Position numbers and translations under genes: made by a program
The notes under the pieces: model-generated
Database searches by the model: none
What the model saw: the letters and a program-made list of their open reading frames with translations, nothing else
Told to the model about the DNA's origin: nothing
Part shown: piece after piece, positions 17,538 to 25,507 of the stretch
Position numbering within the stretch: the stretch's first letter is position 1
Layout of the letters: the number at the start of each line of letters is the position of its first letter
Assembly: GCA_026388275.1 (NCBI GenBank)
Contig: JAPLKB010000009.1
Span: 56,937 to 120,936 of the forward strand
Length of the DNA stretch: 64,000 nucleotides
Direction of reading: 5' to 3'
From: Pseudomonadota bacterium
GTDB taxonomy: Bacteria > Desulfobacterota > Syntrophorhabdia > Syntrophorhabdales > Syntrophorhabdaceae

Positions 17538-17594
17538 ACCTAACGACTGAATCAGCCAGAGCCAAAGGCGATTGGCTGCATCCGCTCGTTAGAC
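17538..17594 (+). mobile_element. Integron attC recombination site
   Basis: 57 bp. R'' box ACCTAAC (17538-17544) fits RYYYAAC exactly and R' box GTTAGAC (17588-17594) fits GTTRRRY exactly. Inner boxes CAGCCA (17553-17558) and TGGCTG (17573-17578) pair, and the spacer arms pair with an unpaired extra base in one arm, as needed for recognition of the folded strand. It follows the stop of the 16409 gene by 4 bp. Cleavage would fall after G17588. No integrase gene is seen in the window. Confidence 0.8.
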
Positions 17595-17600
17595 CAGATA

Positions 17601-17786
17601 ATGCAGATGAAATTTAATTTTAGATCATATTTGGCAATTACAGACACTATGTCGACAGTATTTGTTACAACAGTTGTAACAAAAAATAAATTCTCTGTAA
17701 ACCCAATACTGGCATTGCTTTGGACTATAAAACAAAAATTGCGTCCACAGTGGACGCAAACGATAATTATGGCTATGAATTGTTGA
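17601..17786 (+). CDS. Possible small cassette ORF (61 aa)
   Basis: ATG 17601 lies 12 bp after the attC cleavage point, the usual place for a cassette gene start. The product (MQMKFNFRSYLAITDTMST...) is not recognised, no SD is visible and no second attC follows, so it may be chance or a truncated cassette. Confidence 0.25.
   Translation: MQMKFNFRSYLAITDTMSTVFVTTVVTKNKFSVNPILALLWTIKQKLRPQWTQTIIMAMNC
17739..17759. promoter_or_regulatory. Perfect 10+1+10 palindrome
   Basis: TTGCGTCCAC (17739-17748) and GTGGACGCAA (17750-17759) flank one base. It could be an operator or a transposon/recombination relic; there is no T-run. It lies in the non-native stretch between the FAD and 2Fe-2S subunit genes. 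Confidence 0.4.
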
Positions 17787-17924
17787 CTTTTTGTTTATTA
17801 AAAAGAACAAAATAAGATAGAGGAAACCAAGAAGGCGCTCTTTAAAAAGTAATTAACTTTTGGGTATTGAAAAAGTTACATGAAAGATTGGTACGAAGAT
17901 TGAATGAATGCATGGTTTTACAAT

Positions 17925-18164
17925 ACAAAATAAGGTGGAAGGAGAAAACAGAAATGAAAAATAAGAAACTTACCACCTTCTTTATTCCGAATTCACATAA
18001 ACGTATATGTGAATTCGGTTTGAGTGGTCAACGGCATATTGAAAATGGTTCAGGTGTGAATGGGCTGCAAGCTTTGCAGGCCGTAGACGTACTGAACGTA
18101 CGTCGGAGGATCGCAGGGCGCAGCAGACCGCCGCAGATGGACATTTTCAGATATGCCGTTGACC
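17925..18164 (-). repeat. Structured repeat, copy 2 of 3, upstream of the 2Fe-2S subunit gene
   Basis: Inverted relative to copies 1 and 3. It has a tail homologous to copy 3 (about 17925-17986), a hairpin with perfect 13-bp arms (17987-17999/18006-18018) and 6-nt loop, and an outer stem at 18026-18047 with 18142-18164 (GGTCAACGGCATAT...ATATGCCGTTGACC). Inside lie two more small palindromes: GACGTAC/GTACGT around 18085-18103 and CTGCAAGCTTTGCAG at 18065-18079. Hairpin and outer-stem bases differ from copy 3 yet remain paired. The tail includes GGAAGGAG and an ATG that opens a frame through the repeat (MKNKKLTTFFIPNS...), probably not a gene. Confidence 0.8.
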
Positions 18165-18230
18165 GACCAAGAGAACAAAATGGAAATATGCTTAAGACAG
18201 AAAATGCAGGAAATATACCAAGGGGGTAAA

Positions 18231-18698
18231 ATGAAAAGGGAAATCATTTTTACTTTAAACGGCGAAGAGGCAAAATATGAAGTTCGGCCTGAATGGACAC
18301 TCCTGTATTTTTTGAGGGAAGTCTGCGGCCTCACCGGCACAAAGGAGGGTTGCGGCTATGGGGAATGCGGTGCATGTACGGTTATTATCGACAACCAGGC
18401 TGTGAATTCATGCTTATACCCCATCCTTGAAGTTGAGGGTAAAAAGATTACCACCATCGAGGGTCTCCTGTCTGCTGACGGCGAATTCCACCCACTTCAA
18501 AAAACCTTTATCGAAGATGGGGCAGTACAGTGCGGTTTTTGCACGCCCGGTATGATCATGTCGGCCAAGGCATTGCTGGACGAAAAGGACAATCCCACTG
18601 AAAGCGACATTAAAGAGGCCATCGAAGGAAATCTTTGCAGGTGTACGGGATATGTAAAAATTATAGACGCCATAAAAACCGCAGCAGGCAGGAGGTGA
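18231..18698 (+). CDS. 2Fe-2S subunit of a molybdenum hydroxylase (CoxS/XdhC type)
   Basis: 155 residues, small subunit with two 2Fe-2S clusters. Plant-type ferredoxin cysteines C41, C46, C49 and C61 (GCGYGECGACTVIID) and the second cluster C101, C104, C136 and C138 (QCGFCTPGMIM, GNLCRCTGY) are all present. It passes electrons from the molybdenum site to FAD. ATG 18231 is chosen from the GGGGG 4 nt upstream; a longer frame from 18153 would run through the structured repeat and lacks an SD. The next gene starts 2 nt after the stop. Confidence 0.93.
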   Translation: MKREIIFTLNGEEAKYEVRPEWTLLYFLREVCGLTGTKEGCGYGECGACTVIIDNQAVNSCLYPILEVEGKKITTIEGLLSADGEFHPLQKTFIEDGAVQCGFCTPGMIMSAKALLDEKDNPTESDIKEAIEGNLCRCTGYVKIIDAIKTAAGRR

Positions 18699-18700
18699 GC

Positions 18701-20977
18701 ATGGAGACCCTGACAACAGTCGGACAAAGAATCCCGAAGTTAGATGCTCCATCGAAGGTAACAGGAAATGCCATGTATATCCAGGACTTGAAAATACCAG
18801 GCATGCTCTATGGAAAGATTCTCTACAGCAGGTATCCCCATGCAAGGATTCTTAAAATTGACACATCCCGCGCAGAACGGCTGTCCGGAGTAAGGGCTGT
18901 CCTTACAGGCGCCGATATCCCTACCTTTAAATTCGGTGTTATGAAGGATAACCCTCCCCTTAAAACAGGTAAGGTTTGTTCCATGAGGGATGAACTGGCG
19001 GCAGTAGCCGCCTCTACCCCTGAGATTGCCGAAGAGGCTCTTGACCTTATAGATGTTGAATATGAAGAATTGCCCGGTATCTTCGATCCCATGGAGGCAA
19101 TGAAGGAAGGAATGCCGCTTATTCATGAAGAGATGAAGTCTAATGTGTTGAAGCTCCCATGGAAACTCATCTGCGGCGATGTTGAGGCAGCGAAAAAGGA
19201 ATCGGCCCATATTGTGGAAGATACCTTCTCAACACAGTGGGTAACACACTGCTGTCTCGGGACAAGCGGGTGCATTGCCTCTTTAGATATGAACAATAAC
19301 CTGACTATGTACAGCAATACCCAGATTCCGTCACTGGCGCAGAAGGATTATATCGAAGCACTTGCCTCTTTCGGTTTGAAGAATAAACGGGCAAGGATTA
19401 TCCAGTGCGCCATTGGCGGTGGTTTTGGGAGTAAACTCGATACTTATGCCTATGAATATCTGGCGATTCTTCTTGCCATGAAAACGCATAAACCGGTGAA
19501 AATAGTCTTTTCCAGGGAAGAGGAATTCTTTGCCACGTCTCCCCGTCAATGCACCATTACGAAAATATCCCAGGGTTGCGACAGCGAGGGACGTTTGACC
19601 TTCAGAGAAATGGACATGATACTCGACAACGGTGCTTATACTTCATGGGGGGCAACAACCCCTTCTGTTATGATGATGCCCATTTCTTCACTTTACAAAG
19701 TGCCCAATATTAAATTTATTGCAAAATGTGTCTATACAAACAACACGTACAGCCAGGCCATGAGAGGTTACGGCAACCCGCAGGCTACATTTGCCATTGA
19801 ATCGTCCATTGACCAGCTTGCCGAAGTGGCAGGCATTGACCCCTTTGAATTCAGGCTGAAAAATGCCAACGAACCCGGTGAGATAACGCCTCAACGCTTC
19901 AAGATCACCTCCTGTGGCATGAAAGAATGTATTGATACTGTGGTAAAAAAACTTGACCGGCAGTCAAAGCAAAGCAAGCACGATGGCAGGGGCACAGGCA
20001 TGGCATCGCTAATCCATGTAGGCGGGGGCGCGCGTGTTTACAAATCCGACGGGTGCGGTACAACTATAAAAATAGACGACTACGGCAAAATAGATGTTTT
20101 TACCGGAGCCACCGATATTGGTCAGGGTTCGGAAACTGTGATTGCGCAGATTGTGGCTGAGGTCCTTGGCGCGTCTATTGATGATGTACGTGTTACCAAC
20201 AACGATACGGATACCTGTCCCTGGGATGTAGGCGCCCATGCGAGCAGGACGACTTTTGTTGCGGGGAATTCAGCCCTTGGCGCAGCAAAGAAGATAAAGG
20301 CGCAGATACTGGAAATTGCGGGAAAGAGCCTTGGCGTAGACCCGCAACAGCTTGATATCAAAGGCGGTATGGTTTATTCAACAAAAGATAATGAGAAAAA
20401 TATCGCCTTGGGTAAAGTTTTACGAAATGCCCATTATACAAGCAACGGCCAAATGCTCATGGCGGAATTTTTTTACGATCCTGCCAATGAGAATTTCGAC
20501 AAGGATTTTAAAGGCAACCTGTCAGTTGCATATGCCTACGGCGCCCATGGTGTGGAGGTAGAGGTTGACAAGCAGACAGGACAGGTTAAAATCCTGAAAT
20601 ATATTGCAGCCCACGATGTAGGCAAGGCAATCAACCCCATGCTCCTTGAAGGACAGATTTACGGCGGCGGTCTCATGGGGATCGGGTATGCCATGGGCGA
20701 GAAAATGATCTTCGACAAGGGCGTATTGAAAAACGGGAGCTTCCTTGATTACAAAATGCCTACGGCAAAGGATGTTCCGCCTGTGGAAGCAGTAATTATT
20801 GAGACAGACGAAAAGGACGGTCCCTTCGGTGCAAAGGGTATCGGAGAACCCGGGCTTGTCCCAACTGCACCGGCAATTGCGAATGCCATCTATGATGCCG
20901 TAGGAATACGCATTAAAGACCTGCCTATCACACCGGAAAAGGTTTTAAAGGCATTAAAGGAGAAAGAAGGAGAATAA
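18701..20977 (+). CDS. Molybdopterin-binding catalytic subunit of a molybdenum hydroxylase (CoxL/XdhA type)
   Basis: 758 residues. N-terminal GQRIPKLDAPSKVTGNAMYIQDL is the usual hammerhead-domain entry; AIGGGFGSK (about 237-245) and QAMRGYGNPQATFAIES bind the pterin, GQGSETVIAQIVAEVLG follows, and GAKGIGEPGLVPTAPAIANA holds the catalytic glutamate (about 715). These enzymes hydroxylate aromatic N-heterocycles, aldehydes or reduce hydroxybenzoyl-CoA. The CO dehydrogenase active-site Cys loop (VAYxCSFR) is not present. ATG 18701 has AGGAGGTGA directly upstream, overlapping the CoxS stop. Substrate unknown; the neighbouring HyuAB and CoA ligase suggest an N-heterocycle or aromatic compound. Confidence 0.92.
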   Translation: METLTTVGQRIPKLDAPSKVTGNAMYIQDLKIPGMLYGKILYSRYPHARILKIDTSRAERLSGVRAVLTGADIPTFKFGVMKDNPPLKTGKVCSMRDELAAVAASTPEIAEEALDLIDVEYEELPGIFDPMEAMKEGMPLIHEEMKSNVLKLPWKLICGDVEAAKKESAHIVEDTFSTQWVTHCCLGTSGCIASLDMNNNLTMYSNTQIPSLAQKDYIEALASFGLKNKRARIIQCAIGGGFGSKLDTYAYEYLAILLAMKTHKPVKIVFSREEEFFATSPRQCTITKISQGCDSEGRLTFREMDMILDNGAYTSWGATTPSVMMMPISSLYKVPNIKFIAKCVYTNNTYSQAMRGYGNPQATFAIESSIDQLAEVAGIDPFEFRLKNANEPGEITPQRFKITSCGMKECIDTVVKKLDRQSKQSKHDGRGTGMASLIHVGGGARVYKSDGCGTTIKIDDYGKIDVFTGATDIGQGSETVIAQIVAEVLGASIDDVRVTNNDTDTCPWDVGAHASRTTFVAGNSALGAAKKIKAQILEIAGKSLGVDPQQLDIKGGMVYSTKDNEKNIALGKVLRNAHYTSNGQMLMAEFFYDPANENFDKDFKGNLSVAYAYGAHGVEVEVDKQTGQVKILKYIAAHDVGKAINPMLLEGQIYGGGLMGIGYAMGEKMIFDKGVLKNGSFLDYKMPTAKDVPPVEAVIIETDEKDGPFGAKGIGEPGLVPTAPAIANAIYDAVGIRIKDLPITPEKVLKALKEKEGE

Positions 20978-21065
20978 GTATAACCGGGTCAATAAATTAA
21001 GGCTTTTGCATAAGCTTCTAAAGATGATTACAGATGCTCAAAGTTATGGAATGATTTATCTTGTC

Positions 21066-21416
21066 TCAGCCCATAAGCCGTCTAAGTTCAGTAGCATCAA
21101 AAACCAGCCGGATGGATTTAATCTTGCCATCTTTAACCGTAAAGAACTCGGCTGTTCTAATTACGCCTGCAGGACTTATCGTGTCGCATTCATACAGCAA
21201 AGCAGCTCCACTGTCAGAAAAAAAGCTTTGAATTAAGTTGATTCCCCGAAGCATTTTTTGAAACATAGTGAGTGCAGCCGTAAAATCATCAGCCCGACTG
21301 AAAGTATCAATGCTTCCTTGAAAATCTAAGTCATCTGACAGGTAAGCACGTGCTGTTTCTATATCACCGTTAGTCCAGGCATTATGATAATTTGTCACGA
21401 CCTGCTTTGCATCCAT
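21066..21416 (-). CDS. SnoaL/NTF2-like small protein
   Basis: 116 residues in one cone-like NTF2 fold: VVTNYHNAWTNGDIETARAYL at the start (helix pair), a DDLDFQG strand, and the closing IRTAEFFTVKDGKIKSIRLV hairpin. Members are diverse (ketosteroid isomerase-like, polyketide cyclases, stress proteins), so activity cannot be set. SD GGAGGAGG lies 7 nt before the ATG. It faces the Mo-hydroxylase operon convergently and stands alone. Confidence 0.75.
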   Translation of the reverse strand: MDAKQVVTNYHNAWTNGDIETARAYLSDDLDFQGSIDTFSRADDFTAALTMFQKMLRGINLIQSFFSDSGAALLYECDTISPAGVIRTAEFFTVKDGKIKSIRLVFDATELRRLMG

Positions 21417-21531
21417 GATTCTTCCTCCTCCAATATCATTTTATTACAATCAAACTGATGTATAAAGTATGATGCCGACTCAATCCATGGATCAACCGAA
21501 GGCCTTTTTGCTGCATTGCCCTAATCAACTG

Positions 21532-21625
21532 ACCCACCGGCTTTAGCCGGTGGGTTGCTACAGCAATTACCCTTCGGGGTGTTAAGCCTTCGTCTGAATG
21601 ACGAATGGGTTCAGCACCCCGAAGG
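21532..21625. repeat. Two adjacent intergenic hairpins
   Basis: ACCCACCGGC-TTTA-GCCGGTGGGT (21532-21555, perfect 10 bp) is followed by CCTTCGGGGTG (21571-21581) pairing with CACCCCGAAGG (21615-21625). Neither has a T-run. They fill the 250-bp gap between two leftward genes and resemble REP-type or IS200/IS605-type end hairpins. No transposase is seen beside them. Confidence 0.55.
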
Positions 21626-21664
21626 ACACACCAAAATATAACGGCCGGTCCTTTGTACAGAAAA

Positions 21665-22084
21665 CTACTTAGGCGGGAAATTATCGGGATTTATCACAAA
21701 CCACACATTATTTACACCCTGACCGACTGTTTCACCCGGCTGTTTATCGTTGACCATATAATAAAGCGGGTATCCCCTGAAGGTTGTCTGTTTCTTGCCG
21801 TCTTCTCTGGTAATGGTGCCAAAATCCTCTGCCTTTACTCCTTTTGGGGCTGCAACCGTTTCCCTGTAATATATGGGCCATTTTTCTAAACAGGAGCCGG
21901 TACAGGTGCTTTTTCCTGGAGAATCCTTTTTAAACCAGTACAATGTTTTGCCTTCAGTATCGATAAAATATTTTCCTATTCCTTCCTTCTCCTGAATTTT
22001 AATTGCATGATGCATACCCATAGCCGCGCTAATCCCAAAAGCAATGATTCCGACAACAACTAATACCATTACAATCTTTTTCAT
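21665..22084 (-). CDS. Secreted protein with Y-x-(FWY)-x-x-D repeats (COG4315-like)
   Basis: 139 residues. N-terminal membrane/signal segment (MKKIVMVLVVVGIIAFG), then two copies of the family motif: LYWFKKDSPGKSTC and LYYMVNDKQPGE, with CTGSCLEKWP between and GVNNVWFVI at the end. The family is predicted to be periplasmic or a lipoprotein of unknown function; no lipobox cysteine is seen here. ATG 22084 is chosen because AGGAGG lies 6 nt upstream (an ATG two codons earlier abuts the SD). It overlaps by 4 nt the stop of a kinase remnant. Confidence 0.75.
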   Translation of the reverse strand: MKKIVMVLVVVGIIAFGISAAMGMHHAIKIQEKEGIGKYFIDTEGKTLYWFKKDSPGKSTCTGSCLEKWPIYYRETVAAPKGVKAEDFGTITREDGKKQTTFRGYPLYYMVNDKQPGETVGQGVNNVWFVINPDNFPPK

Positions 22085-22275
22085 TTCCATCCTCCTTTTT
22101 TTTGTTGGTTTTCTCTTTGAATTTTCCTTGAACATTTATAGGGTAGTGAAAATTTGAATACAGTACCTTCTTCCTGTGATGTCTTAAAATTCACTTTTCC
22201 ACCAAGATTTCTCTCTCCAATGCCAAGGCTGGCTTTTTGCTTGCTAAGCAATGATTTCATTAAGTCCCTCAATAA
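22081..22275 (-). pseudogene. C-terminal remnant of a histidine kinase ATPase domain
   Basis: The last 40 codons read GIGERNLGGKVNFKTSQ then EEGTVFKFSLPYKC, the G2-box end of an HATPase_c domain (GGKV.f.S..g.GT.F.f.LP). Upstream the frame degrades without H, N or G1 boxes; a neighbouring frame (FPGAMHWEELAQII...) suggests a frameshift near 22280. The stop overlaps the ATG of the secreted-protein gene (ATGA), so a kinase gene once preceded it in an operon. The region 22276-22418 holds nothing else I can support. Confidence 0.55.
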
Positions 22276-22418
22276 TTTGGGCCAATTCCTCCCAGTGCAT
22301 GGCTCCTGGGAACAGGACTTGCCGGATTATTCATTAGAAGAAAGTTTATGAAGTAAGAGAGGCAAGCATCTCATTTAGCTCACACAGTGAGATAGAGGGC
22401 TGTTATTTCAACACTGTT

Positions 22419-22661
22419 TCAGTTGAGTATGTGGTAGCTTGCCGTAATTTTCCGCTTGCATATCGGGCAGATCGGCTCTATCAGTGTGAATGTTTTTCCA
22501 AAAATATCAACATTTCTGAAGAATACTCCGGGTGCATCATAAAGCGTTTTTTCATTATAGGACTTGCCGCAATCACAAACAGGGATCTCCTGACGAATCG
22601 TACTGCCATGAAAGGCCTCATCTGCGTAAACATTTATCAGATTTTTTTCTTTTCCAGTCAT
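22419..22661 (-). CDS. Small putative zinc-binding protein (hypothetical)
   Basis: 80 residues with two cysteine pairs: VCDCGKSYNE (about 28-37) and PICPICKRKIT (about 64-74), likely one zinc site. I do not recognise the family. The start is uncertain: no clear SD precedes ATG 22661. Leftward, between the dpp-like genes and the kinase remnant, with no operon partner closer than 160 bp. Confidence 0.5.
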   Translation of the reverse strand: MTGKEKNLINVYADEAFHGSTIRQEIPVCDCGKSYNEKTLYDAPGVFFRNVDIFGKTFTLIEPICPICKRKITASYHILN

Positions 22662-22823
22662 AATTTAATATAATCTCTGCACTGACATTTTTCAAGCTTT
22701 TGCATTATAAATATAAAAAAGAATGCCATGAATTTATTATCGAGTTTTAAGGAATTTTGTTAAGCTGTTATTTTAAGCGCTTTGCAACGGTATGAAGAAC
22801 ACAACAGTGAAAATCCGCAGGTG

Positions 22824-23798
22824 TTAACCTATCCGTATCCTAGGATCTGCAACTGCATACATGATGTCGGCAATGAGATTGCCAATTAGTGTCAGGAATG
22901 CACCTATCACAAGGATACCCATAATCGTCGGGTAGTCTCTTGACATAACACTCATATAGAACAACTGTCCCATGCCGGGAATGGAGAAGATGCTCTCAAA
23001 AATAACACTGCCCCCGATTAGTCCCGGCACTGAAAGCCCCAGAATAGTAATGACAGGCAAAAGGGCATTTCTGAGTGCATGTTTTCTGAGAACCATATTT
23101 TCCGGAAGCCCCTTGGCATATGCAGTCACTATATACTCCTGTCTTAACACTTCAAGCAGGCTGTTTTTCATATATCGCGAGATGCCGGCAAGGCCGCCGA
23201 AGGCAGATATGCATATAGGAAGGATTAAATGTTTTGTCATATCAACAGCTTTACCGATGGGTGAAAATTCTTCATAATTGAAAGACTTTAACCCTGATAT
23301 GGGCAGCCAGTCGAGGTATACACCGAAAAAGATCATTAAAAGTAGGGCAATCCAGAAAGTGGGGGCAGCATATCCTGCAAAAACGAAGGCCGTTAAACTC
23401 TTGTCAAGGAGGCTGTCCTTGTAACGTGCACAATAAATGCCGATGGGGATGCCGATAAAAAATATTAATATCATTGAAAGAAAATTTATCGAGATTGTGA
23501 CGGGTATTCTTTCCTTTATTTTGTCTATTACCGGTCTTCTGTCCTGAGCAAATGATATTCCGAAATCAAGCTTCACAAATCTTTTAACCCACATATAGTA
23601 TTGAATGTGGAGCGGTTTATCCAGCCCGTAAAGGGACCTGATCCTCTCCCTTACCTCTTTTGTAACTTTGGGATTCATTTCTCCACCCATTACATCCGGT
23701 TCGCCGGGCGTCAGGTGTATGATAACAAATGAAATAAGGGTGATCCCGAATATCATAGGTATCATGAAAAAGCATCTTTTAAGGAGATAGCGCAGCAT
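22824..23798 (-). CDS. dppB: Oligopeptide/dipeptide ABC transporter permease (DppB/OppB type)
   Basis: 324 residues, six membrane segments. Starts [23 protein letters not shown], then [12 protein letters not shown], the EAA-loop region [13 protein letters not shown] followed by [19 protein letters not shown], and the end [15 protein letters not shown] typical of this permease. Its start overlaps the binding-protein gene by 20 nt. No DppC permease or ATPase follows: the next 160 bp are empty, so the other parts must be encoded elsewhere or are lost. Confidence 0.9.
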   Translation of the reverse strand: MLRYLLKRCFFMIPMIFGITLISFVIIHLTPGEPDVMGGEMNPKVTKEVRERIRSLYGLDKPLHIQYYMWVKRFVKLDFGISFAQDRRPVIDKIKERIPVTISINFLSMILIFFIGIPIGIYCARYKDSLLDKSLTAFVFAGYAAPTFWIALLLMIFFGVYLDWLPISGLKSFNYEEFSPIGKAVDMTKHLILPICISAFGGLAGISRYMKNSLLEVLRQEYIVTAYAKGLPENMVLRKHALRNALLPVITILGLSVPGLIGGSVIFESIFSIPGMGQLFYMSVMSRDYPTIMGILVIGAFLTLIGNLIADIMYAVADPRIRIG

Positions 23799-25413
23799 TT
23801 ATCTTGTGCCTCCTCTGTCCCTCCGGTACATACCATTTCTCAAAGTTATGCATCAGGCCTGCCGGAGCCGGTTCTATGCCTTTGAATCTCCTGTGTACAG
23901 CAACATTTGCATAGGGGATGAAAAGAAATGTATAGGGCTGTTCCTCAGCAAGTATCTCCTGAATGCGGAAATAATACTTTTTTCTTTCTTCTTTATTAAG
24001 TGTATGCCGGGCCTTTACAAGAAGTTCGTCCACTTCTTTATTTTCAAAAGACATAAAGTTCAATTCTTTCTTTCCCTGTTTTGATGAATGCCAGATGTCG
24101 AATATATCCGGGTCCTGGGGGATAGTCCAGCCCAATATTACTGCCTCAAAATTCTTTTTGTCTATAAATTCGTTGACAAAACTTGCCCATTCGATAACGC
24201 GTATTTTTACCTTGATGCCTATTTCGGAAAGCCTCTTTTGTATCAGTTCGGCGCACTGTATCCTCACTGTATTCCCCTGATTGACAAGGATTGTAAATTC
24301 AAAGGGTGTCCCGTCTTTTTCGAGCATACCCTTTGACCCTTTCTTAAAACCTGCCTCATTCAAGAGTGCCAGGGCCTTTTTCGTATCATATTCATATTTT
24401 TTTACATTTCCGTTATATGCCCACATATCCGGCTTAAATGGTCCCGTTGCCTCGATGCCCTGACCAAGGAGCACGCCGTCAATGATCTCCTGCTTATTGA
24501 CAGCATAGCTTATTGCCTGCCTTACCCCTTTGTCTTTAAAAAACTTGTGTTTCAGGTTATAGCCCAGATAAACATAGGTGAAAGAAAGGTATTTGAATTT
24601 ATTAAATTCTCTTTTGAATTTAGGGTAGTCCGTCTGTCTGACAGCCTGCAGGGGGGTCAGTCCCATCATGTCTATGCCGTATTGCTTGAGTTCAAGAAAC
24701 ATGGTAGCGCTGTCAGGGATAATCCTCATAATGTATCTGTCTATGTATGGCCTGCCTTCGAAATAATTGTCATTGGCAGATAAAAGCACCCTGTCTCCGG
24801 CTATCCATTCTTTAAATATATACCGGCCCGTGCCCACAGGTTTTCTTGTAAGCGGCGATGCAGTAATGTCCTTGCCTTCCATAAGATGTGCCGGCAGAAT
24901 GGATGCCCCCCAGCTTATAAGCGCAGGAGCAAAGGGCTCGCTGTATGTCACTCTGAAGGTGCAATCATTAACAACCCTGGTATCTTTAACAAGCTTAAAA
25001 TCTCCTGAATAGGCTGTGGGCGTCTTCGGATCAACAATTACCTTGTATGTGTACATAACGTCATGGGCAGTAAAAGGCTTACCGTCATGCCATTTAACAT
25101 CTTTTCTTAAACGGAATGTGATGGAAAGGTTATCTTTGGATATATCCCAGGATTCGGCAAGGTCTCCGACAATATTCAGGTCTTTATCGTATTTGACAAG
25201 CCCGTTATAGATGTAGGATGCAACTTCATGGGATGCACTGTCCGATGATAATATCGGGATCAGGTTTGAGGGTTCACCAATAGAGCCGGTAATAATAGTA
25301 TCTCCGTATCCGGGTTTCCCGGGGTCATTATATAAGGCTTCGTCCTTCTTTTGTGAGCACGATAGAAACAAAAATATACAGAGTATCAGGATTATATTCT
25401 TCTTTATGGACAT
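23779..25413 (-). CDS. Oligopeptide-binding lipoprotein of an ABC transporter (SBP_bac_5)
   Basis: 544 residues. Lipobox LFLSC with the acylated Cys at 19, then the extracellular solute-binding family 5 fold: [20 protein letters not shown] then [30 protein letters not shown] and [18 protein letters not shown]. It captures peptides (some members take nickel or sugars) in the periplasm and delivers them to the permease encoded next. There is no strong SD; ATG 25413 is the only start that gives the full signal peptide. Confidence 0.9.
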   Translation of the reverse strand: MSIKKNIILILCIFLFLSCSQKKDEALYNDPGKPGYGDTIITGSIGEPSNLIPILSSDSASHEVASYIYNGLVKYDKDLNIVGDLAESWDISKDNLSITFRLRKDVKWHDGKPFTAHDVMYTYKVIVDPKTPTAYSGDFKLVKDTRVVNDCTFRVTYSEPFAPALISWGASILPAHLMEGKDITASPLTRKPVGTGRYIFKEWIAGDRVLLSANDNYFEGRPYIDRYIMRIIPDSATMFLELKQYGIDMMGLTPLQAVRQTDYPKFKREFNKFKYLSFTYVYLGYNLKHKFFKDKGVRQAISYAVNKQEIIDGVLLGQGIEATGPFKPDMWAYNGNVKKYEYDTKKALALLNEAGFKKGSKGMLEKDGTPFEFTILVNQGNTVRIQCAELIQKRLSEIGIKVKIRVIEWASFVNEFIDKKNFEAVILGWTIPQDPDIFDIWHSSKQGKKELNFMSFENKEVDELLVKARHTLNKEERKKYYFRIQEILAEEQPYTFLFIPYANVAVHRRFKGIEPAPAGLMHNFEKWYVPEGQRRHKINAALSP

Positions 25414-25507
25414 TCTGGTTTAAGTTATTTTAACAGAGGGAGACCTCAAAGTAAAGAAAGCTGGACATAAATTAGTTTTCAGGTAATATCTATAAGTAAT
25501 AAGATTT

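Noticed and set aside
17867..18229. 120-codon plus-strand frame starting MKKLHERLV
   Set aside because: Most of it runs through the structured repeat; composition follows the palindromes, and homologous repeat copies do not keep the frame.
18153..18230. Longer N-terminus for the 2Fe-2S subunit
   Set aside because: The extra residues come from the end of the repeat and the internal ATG at 18231 has the SD and the family start.
18701..20977. Aerobic CO dehydrogenase large subunit
   Set aside because: The characteristic active-site Cys loop is not present; the protein is a general Mo-hydroxylase.
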